Assembly (NCBI GenBank): GCA_964454025.1
Contig: CAYVRP010000022.1
Location: 19,268-83,267, forward strand
Source: JAFGBI01 sp964454025
GTDB lineage: Bacteria; Myxococcota_A; Polyangia; Polyangiales; Polyangiaceae
Direction of reading: 5' to 3'
Length of the DNA stretch: 64,000 nucleotides
Shown: piece by piece, positions 44,658 to 55,443 of the stretch
Numbering within the stretch: the first letter of the stretch is position 1
Layout of the letters: each line of letters starts with the position of its first letter
Position numbers and translations under genes: made by a program
Notes under the pieces: generated by a model
Seen by the model: the letters and a program-made list of their open reading frames with translations, nothing else
The model's database searches: none
What the model was told of the DNA's origin: nothing

Positions 44658-45150
44658 GTCGAGCCAGGGGAAACCTCGAGCCGCGACCCCGCCCGCGAGG
44701 CCGCCGCTCGAAATCGTCGTTCCGGTGCGGCGCGTGGGCGCGGTGAAGGTGCCGATCCCACGGTACGCGTCCCTGGACGCGGCCGGCGTCGATCTTCACG
44801 CGGCACTGGCGGCGCCCCTGACCTTGCCCGCGGGCGAGCGCCGCTTCATCCCCACCGGGCTCGCCTTCGCCATCCCGCGCGGCTACGAGGGTCAGGTCCG
44901 CCCTCGCTCCGGCCTCGCGTTGCGCCACGGAATCTCCATCGTCAACAGCCCGGGGACGATCGACGCCGACTACCGCGGGGAGGTAGGGATCGTGCTCATC
45001 AACCACGGCGACGCGCCCTTCGTCGTCGAGCCCCTCGCGCGGATCGCCCAGTTGGTCTTCGCGCCCGTCGTGGCCGCCGTGCTGCGGCCGGTGGACGACC
45101 TCGAACCCACCGCGCGCGGCGCCGGCGGTTACGGCTCGACCGGGGACTGA
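44647..45150 (+). CDS. dut: dUTP diphosphatase (Dut)
   Basis: Hydrolyses dUTP to dUMP. The 167-residue product has the trimeric dUTPase motifs: SLDAAGVDLHAAL (I), PRSGLALRHGI (II), GTIDADYRGEVGIVLINHG (III), RIAQLVFAPV (IV) and the C-terminal ARGAGGYGSTGD (V). The GTG used overlaps the end of the STAND ATPase by 11 bases and leaves an unusual basic N-terminal extension of about 25 residues; a later start is possible. Confidence 0.92.
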   Translation: MPGRSSQGKPRAATPPARPPLEIVVPVRRVGAVKVPIPRYASLDAAGVDLHAALAAPLTLPAGERRFIPTGLAFAIPRGYEGQVRPRSGLALRHGISIVNSPGTIDADYRGEVGIVLINHGDAPFVVEPLARIAQLVFAPVVAAVLRPVDDLEPTARGAGGYGSTGD

Positions 45151-45230
45151 GCTCGCCGCGCCGGGCGCAGGATCCCACGCACGGGGCGGGGGCGCGGCCG
45201 GGTGGCGGCGCGTCACGTCGGCCAGACCCC

Positions 45231-46682
45231 CTATCGAGATCGCTCGATGTGGTAGGCGCGGATCTTCTTGTGCAGGTTGGTGCGCTCGATCCCCAGCGCC
45301 ACCGCCGCCTTGGAGATGTTCCAGTCGAAGGCGTGCAGGGTTTCGACGAGGTACCCGCGCTCGGCTGCCTCCCGAAACTCGCGGAGCGTAGGGCGCTGCC
45401 CCCCGCCAGAGCCGCTGGCGTCGGAAGACTGCCCGCTGGGTCGCGAGGGGCGAGTCGCCTCGACGTCATCGTCGAAGGGGTTCCGGTGCGGATCCTCCGG
45501 GAGGTCCGCGATGGTGATCCGCTCGCCAGCCAGGATCGCCGCTCGCTCCACCACGTTCTTCAGCTCGCGCACGTTCCCCGGCCAGGTGCGGCGGGCCAGC
45601 GCGTCGATGACGCTCGGGTCGATGGGGCGATCCCGGAGCCCGTTCTCCCGGCAGAACGCCGCGACGAACGCCCTCGCCAGCAGGGGAACGTCCTCGAGCC
45701 GCTCACGGATCGCCGGGACGCGGATCGGAAACACGTCGAGCCGGTAGAAGAGATCTTCGCGGAAACTCCCCTGGGCCACGTGGCGGGCAAGATCCTTGTT
45801 CGTGGCGGCGAGGACCCGGACGTCGACGTGCAGCGCACGCTCGGAGCCGACCCGCAGCACCTCGCCGCTCTGCAACGCCCGCAGCACCTTGGCCTGCGCT
45901 GCGAGCTCCATGTCCGCGATCTCGTCGAGCAGGAGGGTTCCACCGTGGGCCTGCTCGAACAGCCCCCGCTTGCGGTTCTGCGCACCGGTGAACGATCCGC
46001 GCTCGTGCCCGAACAGCTCGCTCTCGATGAGCTCCCGCGGGATCGCGGCGCAGTTGACCTTGACGAACGGCCCCTCGCGGCGCGGGCTGAGCCGGTGAAT
46101 GGCCCGGCAGACCAGCTCCTTGCCGGTGCCGCTCTCCCCCGTCACGAGCACGCTCGCCCGAGTCGGCGCGACCTTTTCGATGGCGCCGAACACCCGTTGC
46201 ATCGGGGGGCTGCTTCCGATCATCTCGTAGCGCGCCTCCAGCTCGCTGCGAATGCTCGCCACCGTGCGGCTGAGGCGGGCCGTGCGGATGGAGTTGCGGA
46301 CGCTGACGACCACGCGGTCACGGTTCAGGGGCTTCTCGAAGAAGTCGCTGGCACCCCGCTTCAGCGCCGACACGGCGTCCTCGACCGTGGCGTGCCCGCT
46401 GATCACGATGACCGGGAGATCTCGGAGCGTCTCGTCGCCGCGAATGCGCTCGAGCGCCTCGTGCCCGCTCATCCCCGGGAGCTTCAGGTCGAGGATGACG
46501 GCGGCGACCGGCTGCTCCGGGCGCCCCAGCACGTCGAGGCCCTGCTCGGCGGTGGTCGCGCCGAGCACGGCGTAGCCCTCGCCCTCGAGGACGAGGGCGA
46601 GCGCCCGGCGGATGTTCGGTTCGTCATCAATGACCAGAACGGTCCCGGACGTTGGTGCCGAGGGCGGAGGGGTCGCTTCCAT
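45231..46682 (-). CDS. NtrC-family sigma54-dependent response regulator
   Basis: 483-residue two-component transcription activator. Receiver domain (residues 13-130): VLVIDDEPN, phosphorylated Asp in AAVILDLKLPGMSG, ISGHAT and the FFEKPL lysine. AAA+ domain: Walker A GESGTGKELV, the sigma54-contact loop as GSFTGA (Ala to Ser against GAFTGA), Walker B GGTLLLDEIADM, and WPGNVRELKNVVERA. C-terminal Fis-type HTH: LVETLHAFDWNISKAAVALGIERTNLHKKIRAYH, after a Ser/Gly linker. No histidine kinase adjoins it, so it is an orphan regulator; its targets cannot be read from this window. Confidence 0.93.
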   Translation of the reverse strand: MEATPPPSAPTSGTVLVIDDEPNIRRALALVLEGEGYAVLGATTAEQGLDVLGRPEQPVAAVILDLKLPGMSGHEALERIRGDETLRDLPVIVISGHATVEDAVSALKRGASDFFEKPLNRDRVVVSVRNSIRTARLSRTVASIRSELEARYEMIGSSPPMQRVFGAIEKVAPTRASVLVTGESGTGKELVCRAIHRLSPRREGPFVKVNCAAIPRELIESELFGHERGSFTGAQNRKRGLFEQAHGGTLLLDEIADMELAAQAKVLRALQSGEVLRVGSERALHVDVRVLAATNKDLARHVAQGSFREDLFYRLDVFPIRVPAIRERLEDVPLLARAFVAAFCRENGLRDRPIDPSVIDALARRTWPGNVRELKNVVERAAILAGERITIADLPEDPHRNPFDDDVEATRPSRPSGQSSDASGSGGGQRPTLREFREAAERGYLVETLHAFDWNISKAAVALGIERTNLHKKIRAYHIERSR

Positions 46683-46769
46683 CCCGGCGCCAGGTTCTAG
46701 CCGAGGCGCCCCTCGGCGCGCAACTCGCCGCCGCCAGTCGCGGCCGGCCCCGACCCGGGGAGGGCGCGG

Positions 46770-47582
46770 CTACTGCTTGGCGGCGGTTTGCTCCAGGCGC
46801 TGAAGGAATGCCCGCGCCGGGATGACGAACGCGCTGTCCGAGTGGTCGCGGACGACGGACTCGAAAGCGGCGCGGGCCTCCGCGGGGCGCCGCATCCGGA
46901 GGTAGGTTTCGCCCCGCAAGACGAGTGCCTCCGGTGTCAGGTCGGAGTCCGCGTAGGTGGAGAGGGCGTGGTCGATCCGCGCCAGGACCGTCTCGTAGCG
47001 TCGTCGCGCGAGGTAGAAGCGCGCCACGTAGAGGTCGTTGCGGGCCAGGACGCCGCTGACCACGCGCAGCATGAAGTCCGCCTCCGCCCGGCGTTCGTAG
47101 GCGGGGTAGTCGTCGCGGAAGGCGCGCAGGGACTGGTAGGCGTCAAGGACGTTGACGAGGTCCCGCTCTTCCAGGGGCGCCAGCAGGAAGGAAGGAGCGG
47201 TGTCCTCATAGAGGGCCTGGGCGGCGCGAAACCGCGCGTAGGGCACCTCGGGATCGTTGGGGTGATCGTGAACGAACGCGCGGTAGGTCGCGACCGCCTC
47301 GGGGTACGCCTTCTGGTGGAATTGGGCGTCGCCGATCCGCAGCTCCGCCAGGCGTGCGTACCGGGAGTAGCCGTAGCTCCGCTTCACCTCGTTGAAGCGC
47401 TCGATCGCCTCCTCCCAGTCGCGAGCGAAGAACTTGTCGAGCGCGCGCTCGTAGTCGCGCCTGGCGTTGGCGGTGTATTCCAGCGAATTGCGCGGTGGCG
47501 GCGCCGTCTTCTCGCAGGCGGGTAGGACCAACGCGAACGTCAGGGACAGGGCCACGACCAGGTGGCGGACAGGAGCGCGCAT
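46770..47582 (-). CDS. bamD: BamD-like outer-membrane assembly lipoprotein
   Basis: 270-residue lipoprotein (signal RHLVVALSLTFALVLPAC, lipobox LPAC) with TPR-like repeats typical of BamD/YfiO: YERALDKFFARDWEEAIERFNEVKRSYGYSRYARLAELRIGDAQFHQKAYPEAVATYRAFVHDHPNDPEVPYA and AEADFMLRVVSGVLARNDLYVARFYLARRRYETVLARI. BamD is the essential partner of BamA in inserting outer-membrane proteins. The gene is 87 bases upstream of the NtrC-type regulator in the same direction. A BamB-like gene lies 5 kb away. Confidence 0.88.
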   Translation of the reverse strand: MRAPVRHLVVALSLTFALVLPACEKTAPPPRNSLEYTANARRDYERALDKFFARDWEEAIERFNEVKRSYGYSRYARLAELRIGDAQFHQKAYPEAVATYRAFVHDHPNDPEVPYARFRAAQALYEDTAPSFLLAPLEERDLVNVLDAYQSLRAFRDDYPAYERRAEADFMLRVVSGVLARNDLYVARFYLARRRYETVLARIDHALSTYADSDLTPEALVLRGETYLRMRRPAEARAAFESVVRDHSDSAFVIPARAFLQRLEQTAAKQ

Positions 47583-47721
47583 CGCCGCGGTGGCTCCTAG
47601 CCTCGGCGGGGACCGAGCGCAAGCGAGCCCGGACCGGCTCGCCGTTTCCCGTGCGGCCGCGGGCCTGGCCGGGGGAAGAATGCAGCTTGATCGGGTCGGC
47701 CGCTGCGATAAAGATCACGCG

Positions 47722-48198
47722 ATGCCGATCGAGAAGGTGCCCATGACGCCGCGCGGCCTGGAGCAGCTCCGCGCCGAGCTGCAGCGGCTCAAGGAAGAGC
47801 GCCCCCGCATCTCCCGCGAGATCGAAACCGCGCGCGAGCACGGGGACCTCAGCGAGAACGCGGAGTATCACGCCGCCAAGGATCGGCAAGGGATGATCGA
47901 GGCGCAGATCAAGGACATCGAGGACAAGATCGCGCGCGCGGAGGTCATCGATCCGTCCCGCCTCAGCGGAGATCGCGTGAAATTCGGCGCTCACGTGACG
48001 CTGACGAACCTCGAGACGGACGAGGAGGTCACCTACCAGATCGTCGGCGCGGACGAGTCGGACATCGCCGCGGGGCGGATCTCCGTCTCCTCGCCCTTGG
48101 CGCGCGCGCTCATCGGTCGCAAGCTCGGTGACGAGGTGACGGTGAAGCTGCCTGGCGGGACCCGGCAATACGAGATCGGCGAGGTCGTGTACCGTTGA
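47722..48198 (+). CDS. greA: Transcription elongation factor GreA
   Basis: Rescues backtracked RNA polymerase by stimulating transcript cleavage. The 158-residue protein has the coiled-coil MTPRGLEQLRAELQRLKEERPRISREIETAREHGDLSENAEYHAAKDRQ, with the acidic tip (D and E of GDLSENAEY), and the FKBP-like C-terminal domain (TYQIVGADESDIAAGRISVSSPLARALIGRKLGDEVTV). ATG 47722 is the family start. Confidence 0.96.
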   Translation: MPIEKVPMTPRGLEQLRAELQRLKEERPRISREIETAREHGDLSENAEYHAAKDRQGMIEAQIKDIEDKIARAEVIDPSRLSGDRVKFGAHVTLTNLETDEEVTYQIVGADESDIAAGRISVSSPLARALIGRKLGDEVTVKLPGGTRQYEIGEVVYR

Positions 48199-48201
48199 AC
48201 A

Positions 48202-48219
48202 AGGCCGCTCGGCCGGCCT
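48202..48219 (+). terminator. Hairpin after greA
   Basis: AGGCCG (48202-48207) pairs with CGGCCT (48214-48219), three bases after the stop. No T run follows; a modest terminator candidate. Confidence 0.35.
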
Positions 48220-48273
48220 GCACAATGGGGACTGTCCTCGCGCTGGGGCGCCTCTAGGGAAGCTCGGTAGTCC

Positions 48274-51200
48274 ATGGGCGTACTGCCGCAAGCGCTGGTG
48301 CATCGAGCCGGGCGAGGGATACGGGCGAGCTGGGCGCTCTGCGCGCTGGAGCTGCTGGTGCTGGCGGCTCTGCCGCACCCTCGCTTCGCGAACGTGTGGG
48401 AGCTCGGACTGGGCTCGCTCCTGCTGGCTCCGACGGCGCTGGTGGCCGGAGCGCTCCTGGGGCTGGTCGGGGAGGGGATCACCTGGCTCCTGGAGGGTGG
48501 TGAGCGCCGCGAGCGGCGCATGGCGCTCGCGCTCCTGGCCTTCGCGTTCGGTGCCGCCGTCGGGTGGCTGGTGGGTGGCGGACGCCACCTCTCGACAGCG
48601 GGGCTGCGGTTCGCCTTCGCGGGTGCTGTCGGTGCCCTGGCCGCCGCCGGGGCGGTGGTCGTCGCGCCATCCTTCGCGCGGTCGCTCCGGCTTCGCCCGG
48701 GAGCGGTCCTGGCCGTGACCTTGGCCGGGATCCTGGTCGCGTGCCTGGTCAATCGCTTCGTCCTCGTTCGCCTGTATCCGGCCTTCCACCTCGGTCTCGC
48801 GCTGATGGCCGTGCTGGGGGCGCCGGTCGCGGCGGCGGCCCACGCCGCGTGGCGCGGCGCGACCAAGGCGAGGGTGAGCGCCGCGATGGGCGCGTGGCTG
48901 ACGCTCGGGGTCGTCGCCATCGCCGCAGCGAGCGCGCCGACGACGTCCCGGTGGCTCGCCCAGTTCGACAACTACCGCATGGTGGTGCTGGAGGAGGGGC
49001 CGCTCCTCGGACAAGCCGTGCGGTTGGCCGCGTGCTGGGCTCCACCCGCGCCGCTCGGAGCGCAGGTCGACGGTCCGGGAGACGGGACCTCACGTCCGGT
49101 CGCCGCGGCGGCCGCGAACGGCCGGACGCTCCCGCTCCAGGGCCGGGACCTGTTGCTGGTGACCATCGACGCACTGCGTGCGGATCACGTCGGCGCCTAC
49201 GGGTACTCGCGGCGGACGACCCCGAACCTCGACGCGCTCGCGGCCGAGGGGGTCCGGTTCGAGCGCGCCTACTGTCCGACTCCGCATACGTCCTACTCGG
49301 TCACTTCGCTGATGACGGGCAAGTACCTCCGCCCCCTGTTGCTGCAGGGCGCCGGTGAGGACTCGGACACCTGGGCCGCGCTGCTGCGCGGCTACGGCTA
49401 TCGGACGGCGGGGTTCTTCCCGCCGGCGCTGTTCTTCATCGATGCGTCGCGCTTCCAGCGGTTCCGGGACCGCCTCCTCGACTTCGAATACTACAAGTTC
49501 GAGTTCGCCGAGGGCCCCGAACGGGTCCGCCAGGTCCGAGAGTACCTCGACCAGGCGCCGCGGGAGCGTCCCCTCTTCGTCTGGGTGCACCTCTTCGCGC
49601 CCCACGAGCCCTACGAGGCGCACCCCGAGCATCCCTTCGGCGATCGGGACGTCGATCGCTACGACTCCGAGATCGCCTTCGCCGACGCCACCTTGGGGGG
49701 CGTCGTGCGGGCGTTCCGCGACTGGAAGCCGGGGGGCGTCGTCATCGTCTCGGCGGACCATGGCGAGGAATTCGGGGATCACGGGGGCCGCTATCACGGC
49801 ACCACTGTCTATGAGGAGCAGGTCCGCGTGCCCCTGGTCATCTCGGCGCCGGAGCTGCTCCAACCACGAAGCGTCGTCGAGGTGGTGCAGACCATCGCCC
49901 TCCTGCCGACCGTTCTCGCTGCGCTCGAGATCCCTCGCCCGCCGCGCCTTCGCGGCCGAGATCTCGGCGCCCTGCTCGCGGGCGCCCGCGCCGAGCAACC
50001 CGGCTTGGCGCTGGCGGAGACGGACGAGCAGGCGCTGCTCGCCGAGGGCCCTTGGCGACTGATCTGCGCGCGCCAGATCGGCGCCTGCCAGCTCTTCGAC
50101 GTGACGTCCGATCCGGGGCAACGGCACGACGTCGCCCCGGCGCAGTCAGAGCGCTTTCGCGCGATGAGAGAGCGCCTGCGAGCACTCGGCGCGAGCCATG
50201 GCACCTACGAGGTGACCGGGCTCCGAGCGGAAGGGAAGGGATGGCCGGGCGCCATCCTCCGTGGGATTGCCGGAGACGGTGACGCGGCGGGCGAGATCGC
50301 GGCGCTCTTGGAGGACGCGGATCGGGACATCCGGCGTCGGGCCGCCGAGGTGTTGTTCGCGCTCCGCCGACCCGAGACGGCGCCGTCACTGCGCCTGGCG
50401 CTCAGCCGCGCCGAGGACCTCACGGTGCGGCGCTGGTGCGCGCTCACGCTGACGCGACTCGGCCAGGGGGCACCCCTGGTCAGTGAGCTGCTGGAGGACC
50501 CCGACCTGAGCTGGCGACGGCTCGCGGCGCTCGCGCTCGCCGAGTCCGGTGACCGTCGGGGAGAGGCGCTCCTCGTGGCCTGGTGGAACGACGCGGCGGC
50601 CCGAGATCACCAGCGGTCACGGGAGCTCCTGGCGGCCTTCGCTGCGCTCCGGAGCGAGGACGCCGTCTGGCCGCTCTGCCTCGCGCTCGGAGACGTGCGC
50701 CTCCGGCCGTACATCGCCGAGACGCTCTCGGCCATCGGGCACGAAGCCGCTCGGGTCCCCCTCGCTCGCGCGCTCGCCGAGGAGCGCTACCAGGGCGCCC
50801 GGGTGGCGCTGACCAACGCGCTCGTCCGCCTGGGCGCGGAGGGAGAGCTCGCGGCGCCGCTTGCCCGGTTCCTCGGCGTCCCGGATCCGTTGCCGGGAGG
50901 AGTCGAGGCCGCCCGGCGCGCGGGGATCCTCGAGCTTCTGGGGGGACCCGACGATGCCGAGCTCTCCCGGTTGCAGCGTGACGCTGGCGTCGGAGTGGTG
51001 CTCGACGTGTTCGTGCCCAAGGGGGGCAACGGTCGCGGGGTCCGCGTCTTGGTCCGGGCTCAGAACCGGGGGCGGACACCAGCGGCGGTGCACGTTGGGG
51101 CTCGCGCCGACCGTCCCGTCCTCGACGCCGAGGGGAGGCCGAAGCGGGGACGCCGGCTCCCCGTGCTCGACGCGGAGCGTTCGGTGACGCTCCCGGTGCC

Positions 51201-51393
51201 CCCTGGCACCGAGCCCGTCGAGGTGCACGCGATCCTCCCGGAATCGCTGCGGGCAGCCCCCGGCAGGGGCCTCACCCTGGTCGTCTACGCGGAGCGTGAC
51301 GTCACGGTGAGCGCGCTGGCCACCGTACCCCTGAGCGACGAACTGCCGCCCCCGGCGCCGGAGCCCTGGGTGCCCCGATCGGCGGCCGAATGA
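48274..51393 (+). CDS. Membrane sulfatase-family protein fused to HEAT-like repeats
   Basis: 1039-residue protein. Residues 1-220: six or so membrane helices. Residues about 290-620: alkaline-phosphatase-superfamily sulfatase domain with LLVTIDALRADHVGAYGY (first metal site), AYCPTPHTSYSVTSLMTGKY (active-site region), HLFAPHEPY and VSADHGEEFGDHGG (metal ligands). Aligned on the MTG, the nucleophile position is Thr339, not the Cys or Ser of formylglycine sulfatases; Cys334 is offset. It may therefore be a phospho- or phosphoglycerol-transferase-like enzyme. Residues about 670-880 are HEAT-like repeats (RRRAAEVLFALRRPETAPSLRLAL), and the last 120 residues look beta-rich. Substrate unknown; active site probably periplasmic. 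Confidence 0.85.
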   Translation: MGVLPQALVHRAGRGIRASWALCALELLVLAALPHPRFANVWELGLGSLLLAPTALVAGALLGLVGEGITWLLEGGERRERRMALALLAFAFGAAVGWLVGGGRHLSTAGLRFAFAGAVGALAAAGAVVVAPSFARSLRLRPGAVLAVTLAGILVACLVNRFVLVRLYPAFHLGLALMAVLGAPVAAAAHAAWRGATKARVSAAMGAWLTLGVVAIAAASAPTTSRWLAQFDNYRMVVLEEGPLLGQAVRLAACWAPPAPLGAQVDGPGDGTSRPVAAAAANGRTLPLQGRDLLLVTIDALRADHVGAYGYSRRTTPNLDALAAEGVRFERAYCPTPHTSYSVTSLMTGKYLRPLLLQGAGEDSDTWAALLRGYGYRTAGFFPPALFFIDASRFQRFRDRLLDFEYYKFEFAEGPERVRQVREYLDQAPRERPLFVWVHLFAPHEPYEAHPEHPFGDRDVDRYDSEIAFADATLGGVVRAFRDWKPGGVVIVSADHGEEFGDHGGRYHGTTVYEEQVRVPLVISAPELLQPRSVVEVVQTIALLPTVLAALEIPRPPRLRGRDLGALLAGARAEQPGLALAETDEQALLAEGPWRLICARQIGACQLFDVTSDPGQRHDVAPAQSERFRAMRERLRALGASHGTYEVTGLRAEGKGWPGAILRGIAGDGDAAGEIAALLEDADRDIRRRAAEVLFALRRPETAPSLRLALSRAEDLTVRRWCALTLTRLGQGAPLVSELLEDPDLSWRRLAALALAESGDRRGEALLVAWWNDAAARDHQRSRELLAAFAALRSEDAVWPLCLALGDVRLRPYIAETLSAIGHEAARVPLARALAEERYQGARVALTNALVRLGAEGELAAPLARFLGVPDPLPGGVEAARRAGILELLGGPDDAELSRLQRDAGVGVVLDVFVPKGGNGRGVRVLVRAQNRGRTPAAVHVGARADRPVLDAEGRPKRGRRLPVLDAERSVTLPVPPGTEPVEVHAILPESLRAAPGRGLTLVVYAERDVTVSALATVPLSDELPPPAPEPWVPRSAAE

Positions 51394-51484
51394 ACGCCTG
51401 GTGAACGGGGGGTCGCCGATCGGCCCAGCTCTGGTATAGAGGCTCACCGAAGCCGCTTGCTGACCGGGCGGCCTGTACGAAGGC

Positions 51485-52879
<1,395 letters not shown>

Positions 52880-52883
<4 letters not shown>

Positions 52884-54178
52884 GGACGACCGGTCGCCGC
52901 GCGGCGCTGCTCCTGGCGCCGCTTGCCGTCTCGTGGCTCGGGGCCTGCGCGGCGATTCGCGTGGGGGCGAACCCGGAGCTCCCGATATGGCCTCATCGCC
53001 CGAGCTGGTCCATGAACCTCGCGTACTCGCGGCCGGTGGTCGCCCCCGCGCGACGGCACGGCGAGCCCTACGAGCGCGGTCAGCCCGAGCTCGACCCGCG
53101 CGGGCGGCGGATCTTCGTCGGGTCCAGTGACGGGGGGCTCTACGCGCTCCGTGCCGAGGACGGCTCGCTGCTGTGGCGCTTCCAGACCCTCGGCGCCGTG
53201 CAGTGTGAGCCGCTATACGACGCTGCCACCGAGTCGCTCTACTTCGGCTCGAACGACGGGGCGCTCTACAAGGTGGACGCCCACACCGGCAGGCTCAGGT
53301 ATCGCTTCATGACCAACGCCGAGGTGTCGCGGCGCCCGGTCCTGGCTGACGGACTCCTGTACGTCGTGAACGCGAACGACACGTTGCTGGCCCTCGACCC
53401 GGAGCGGGGAGAGCTCGTCTGGAGCCAGCATCGGGCGCCGGCGCTCGGCATGGAAATCGCGGGACACTCGAGCGCCCTGGTCCATGGCAGCCTGGTCTAC
53501 GTGGCCTTCAGCGACGGGACCGTGACGGCGTTCGACGCCCGGACCGGCGCCGAACGGTGGCAGCCCTTCGACCTGTCCGCCGAGGCCGAGCAGGCGTTGG
53601 GCGAGATCCCGAAGTACCTCGACGTCGATACGACCCCGGTACTGCACGAGATCGCGGCCGGGCCGGCGGTCTTCGTCGGGAGCTACGAGGGCGGCGTCTT
53701 CGCGCGCGACGCCGAGACTGGCACCCAGATCTGGTCGGCGCCCGGCGTGCGGGGCGTGACCGACCTGTTGCTGTGGCAGCAGCCAGCGCACCGCCGCCGT
53801 AGCGGCCGTGGCGCCACGCTGCCTGCCCGCGCGCTCCTGGTCGCCTCGACCGGGACTACTGGGCTATGGGCGCTCGATCCCGAAACCGGGCGTGAGGTCT
53901 GGCATCGACGTCTCCCGGCCGGCGGAGTGTCCAGGCCGGTCCCAGTCCTCGGCGCGCTCCTGGTCGCGTCGACCTCGCTGGGACTCTTCCTGATCCACCC
54001 GCTAGACGGCCGCATCATCGATGGGTTCGGCACTGGCGAAGGCGTATCGATGACACCCGCGGCCTTCGGCCGCAGGGCCTTCGTGGTCACCGACGGCGGG
54101 CGATTGCTCAGCCTGCAGGTAACCCCGCCGCTCGACGACCCGCGCGCGCTCTCCGCGGGCTCACCGGCGTGGCTCTGA
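52880..54178 (+). CDS. bamB: BamB-like PQQ beta-propeller lipoprotein
   Basis: 432-residue lipoprotein (signal RRAALLLAPLAVSWLGAC) with PQQ-type propeller blades: FVGSSDGGLYALRAEDGSLLWRFQT, YFGSNDGALYKVDAHTGRLRYRF, YVVNANDTLLALDPERGELVWSQ, YVAFSDGTVTAFDARTGAERW, FVGSYEGGVFARDAETGTQIWS, LVASTGTTGLWALDPETGREVWH. BamB assists BamA in folding outer-membrane proteins. The start overlaps the YfgM-like gene (ATGA), reproducing the YfgM-BamB gene pair. A strong hairpin follows 108 bases on. Confidence 0.88.
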
Positions 54179-54286
54179 CGCCGCCCAAAGGCTTTCCCTG
54201 GCGGACCCGGGTGGGCTGAAGGCCGGGTTAAGCGCGGACGCCTCGAGTCGGCCCGCCAGGGACCTGCCACCGAGATTTCCAGGGCG

Positions 54287-54311
54287 CCGGGGGTCGTTCT
54301 CGACCCCCCGG
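54287..54311 (+). terminator. Strong hairpin after bamB
   Basis: CCGGGGGTCG (54287-54296) pairs with CGACCCCCCGG (54301-54311) around a TTCT loop. It probably ends the bamB transcript; the T-rich stretch TTTAG follows 9 bases later. Confidence 0.5.
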
Positions 54312-54323
54312 AACCGTCCATTT

Positions 54324-54351
54324 AGATCGCATAAGATATATTATGTTAACT
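54324..54351. other. dif: Candidate chromosome dimer resolution site (dif)
   Basis: A 28-base site in XerC/XerD layout: left arm AGATCGCATAA, 6-base centre GATATA, right arm TTATGTTAACT. Compared with E. coli dif (left GGTGCGCATAA, centre TGTATA, right TTATGTTAAAT) the right arm matches at 10 of 11 positions and the left at 8 of 11. It is an AT-rich island in an intergenic region of very GC-rich DNA. XerCD/FtsK would act here to resolve chromosome dimers; the replication terminus should be close. Confidence 0.85.
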
Positions 54352-54524
54352 TTTGCGGCGCCCTGTGGGGGCTCCCGGCCTGGGCGGCGCCCTCCCTCCC
54401 GGAGCCGCCGTCCAGGCGGCCCGCGCCGAAATAGGCGGCGATGGCTCTCAAGCCCAGGCCAGCCGATGGCTCAGGGGTGACTCTGCGGGGGTGCCGTCGG
54501 CGGTGCTTGCGGGGACGGACCGAC

Positions 54525-55292
54525 TCAGAGCACGAACTGGTCGTTTAGGGCGAGGACGGCAACGTTGACGCCCTTCAAGCGGGCGCACTCCTGCTCGACC
54601 TCGCGCTGAAAGAAAGGCTTGATGTGGTAGAGCAAGGTCGGGAGGTCCTGCGGGTGGCCGAACTTGCGCAGGTCCTCCCGCAGCGTGGCCGGGGTATGGT
54701 GCCCGCTGACGGCGGCGAGCTTCTGCTCGCGGTTCGGGAAGCTCACCTCGTGCAGGAGTGCCCGGAGCTTCGGCTCGGCCCGGAGCGCCTTCCAGAGGCG
54801 GTCAGTGGGGCCCGTGTCGCCGCTGTACCCGAGGGTCGCCTCAGGACCCCGGACGATGAACCCAAACGTCGGCACCGTGTGATGGACGGGGACGGCACGG
54901 ACGGAGTAGCCGGCGATGGTCTGGGCCTGGTCGGGGAGAAGCTCCACGAAGCGGATCGTCGGCTGCGACGGCGTGGGAATGACCGAGAAATCGGGCCAGA
55001 TGCGGCCGTTGAAGAAGTGCCGCTTCAGCGTTCGGATCGTGGCCCGTGACGTCGCCACCACCAGCGGCTCGCACTCGGCCTGGCAGCGGTTGTCCGCCAC
55101 CGTCGCGAGATCCTTGATGTGGTCGAGGTGCGCGTGGCTCAGCAGGCAGCCGACGAGGGAGAGCTGCTGGCTGAGCTCCAGGCCTGCGGTCAATGAACCG
55201 GCGTCCAACGAGAGCCGCTCGTCGATGACGAAGGCGCTCGTCCGGTGCGAGGGGGTTTCGCCGCCGTGACAGCCGACGACCCGAAGCTCCAT
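54525..55292 (-). CDS. Metallo-beta-lactamase-fold phosphodiesterase-like protein
   Basis: 255-residue cytoplasmic protein resembling class II 3',5'-cyclic nucleotide phosphodiesterases: start MELRVVGCHGGETPSHRTSAFVIDERLSLDAG, metal motif LLSHAHLDHIKDL, then VPVHHTVPTFGFIV, LGYSGDTGP and SGHHTPATLREDL, which supply the further metal-binding histidines and aspartate. The GCHGGE opening and the position of the HxHxDH are typical of that class, so hydrolysis of cAMP or another cyclic nucleotide is likely but not proved. Downstream of groEL on the same strand, 177 bases away. Confidence 0.8.
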   Translation of the reverse strand: MELRVVGCHGGETPSHRTSAFVIDERLSLDAGSLTAGLELSQQLSLVGCLLSHAHLDHIKDLATVADNRCQAECEPLVVATSRATIRTLKRHFFNGRIWPDFSVIPTPSQPTIRFVELLPDQAQTIAGYSVRAVPVHHTVPTFGFIVRGPEATLGYSGDTGPTDRLWKALRAEPKLRALLHEVSFPNREQKLAAVSGHHTPATLREDLRKFGHPQDLPTLLYHIKPFFQREVEQECARLKGVNVAVLALNDQFVL

Positions 55293-55443
55293 CCTCAGGC
55301 GCGACCTTTCCCGCTCGGGGTCCCTCGCGGCAGCGCCACCATGGAGTCGAGTCTAGCCGTACGGCCAACTCGCGGTCAAAGCCCACAGGCCACGCAGCGT
55401 CGCTGCGCGGAACCGCAGGCAGGTTCGAAGAGCGGGTGGCAAC

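Larger units (their letters stand above)
54179..54524. other. Intergenic region holding hairpin and dif-like site
   Basis: A 346-base gap. Besides the two elements listed separately, it contains a long-range inverted repeat CCCTGGCGG (54196-54204) / CCGCCAGGG (54253-54261). The segment 54352-54524 is GC-rich and shows nothing I can name. Confidence 0.6.
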
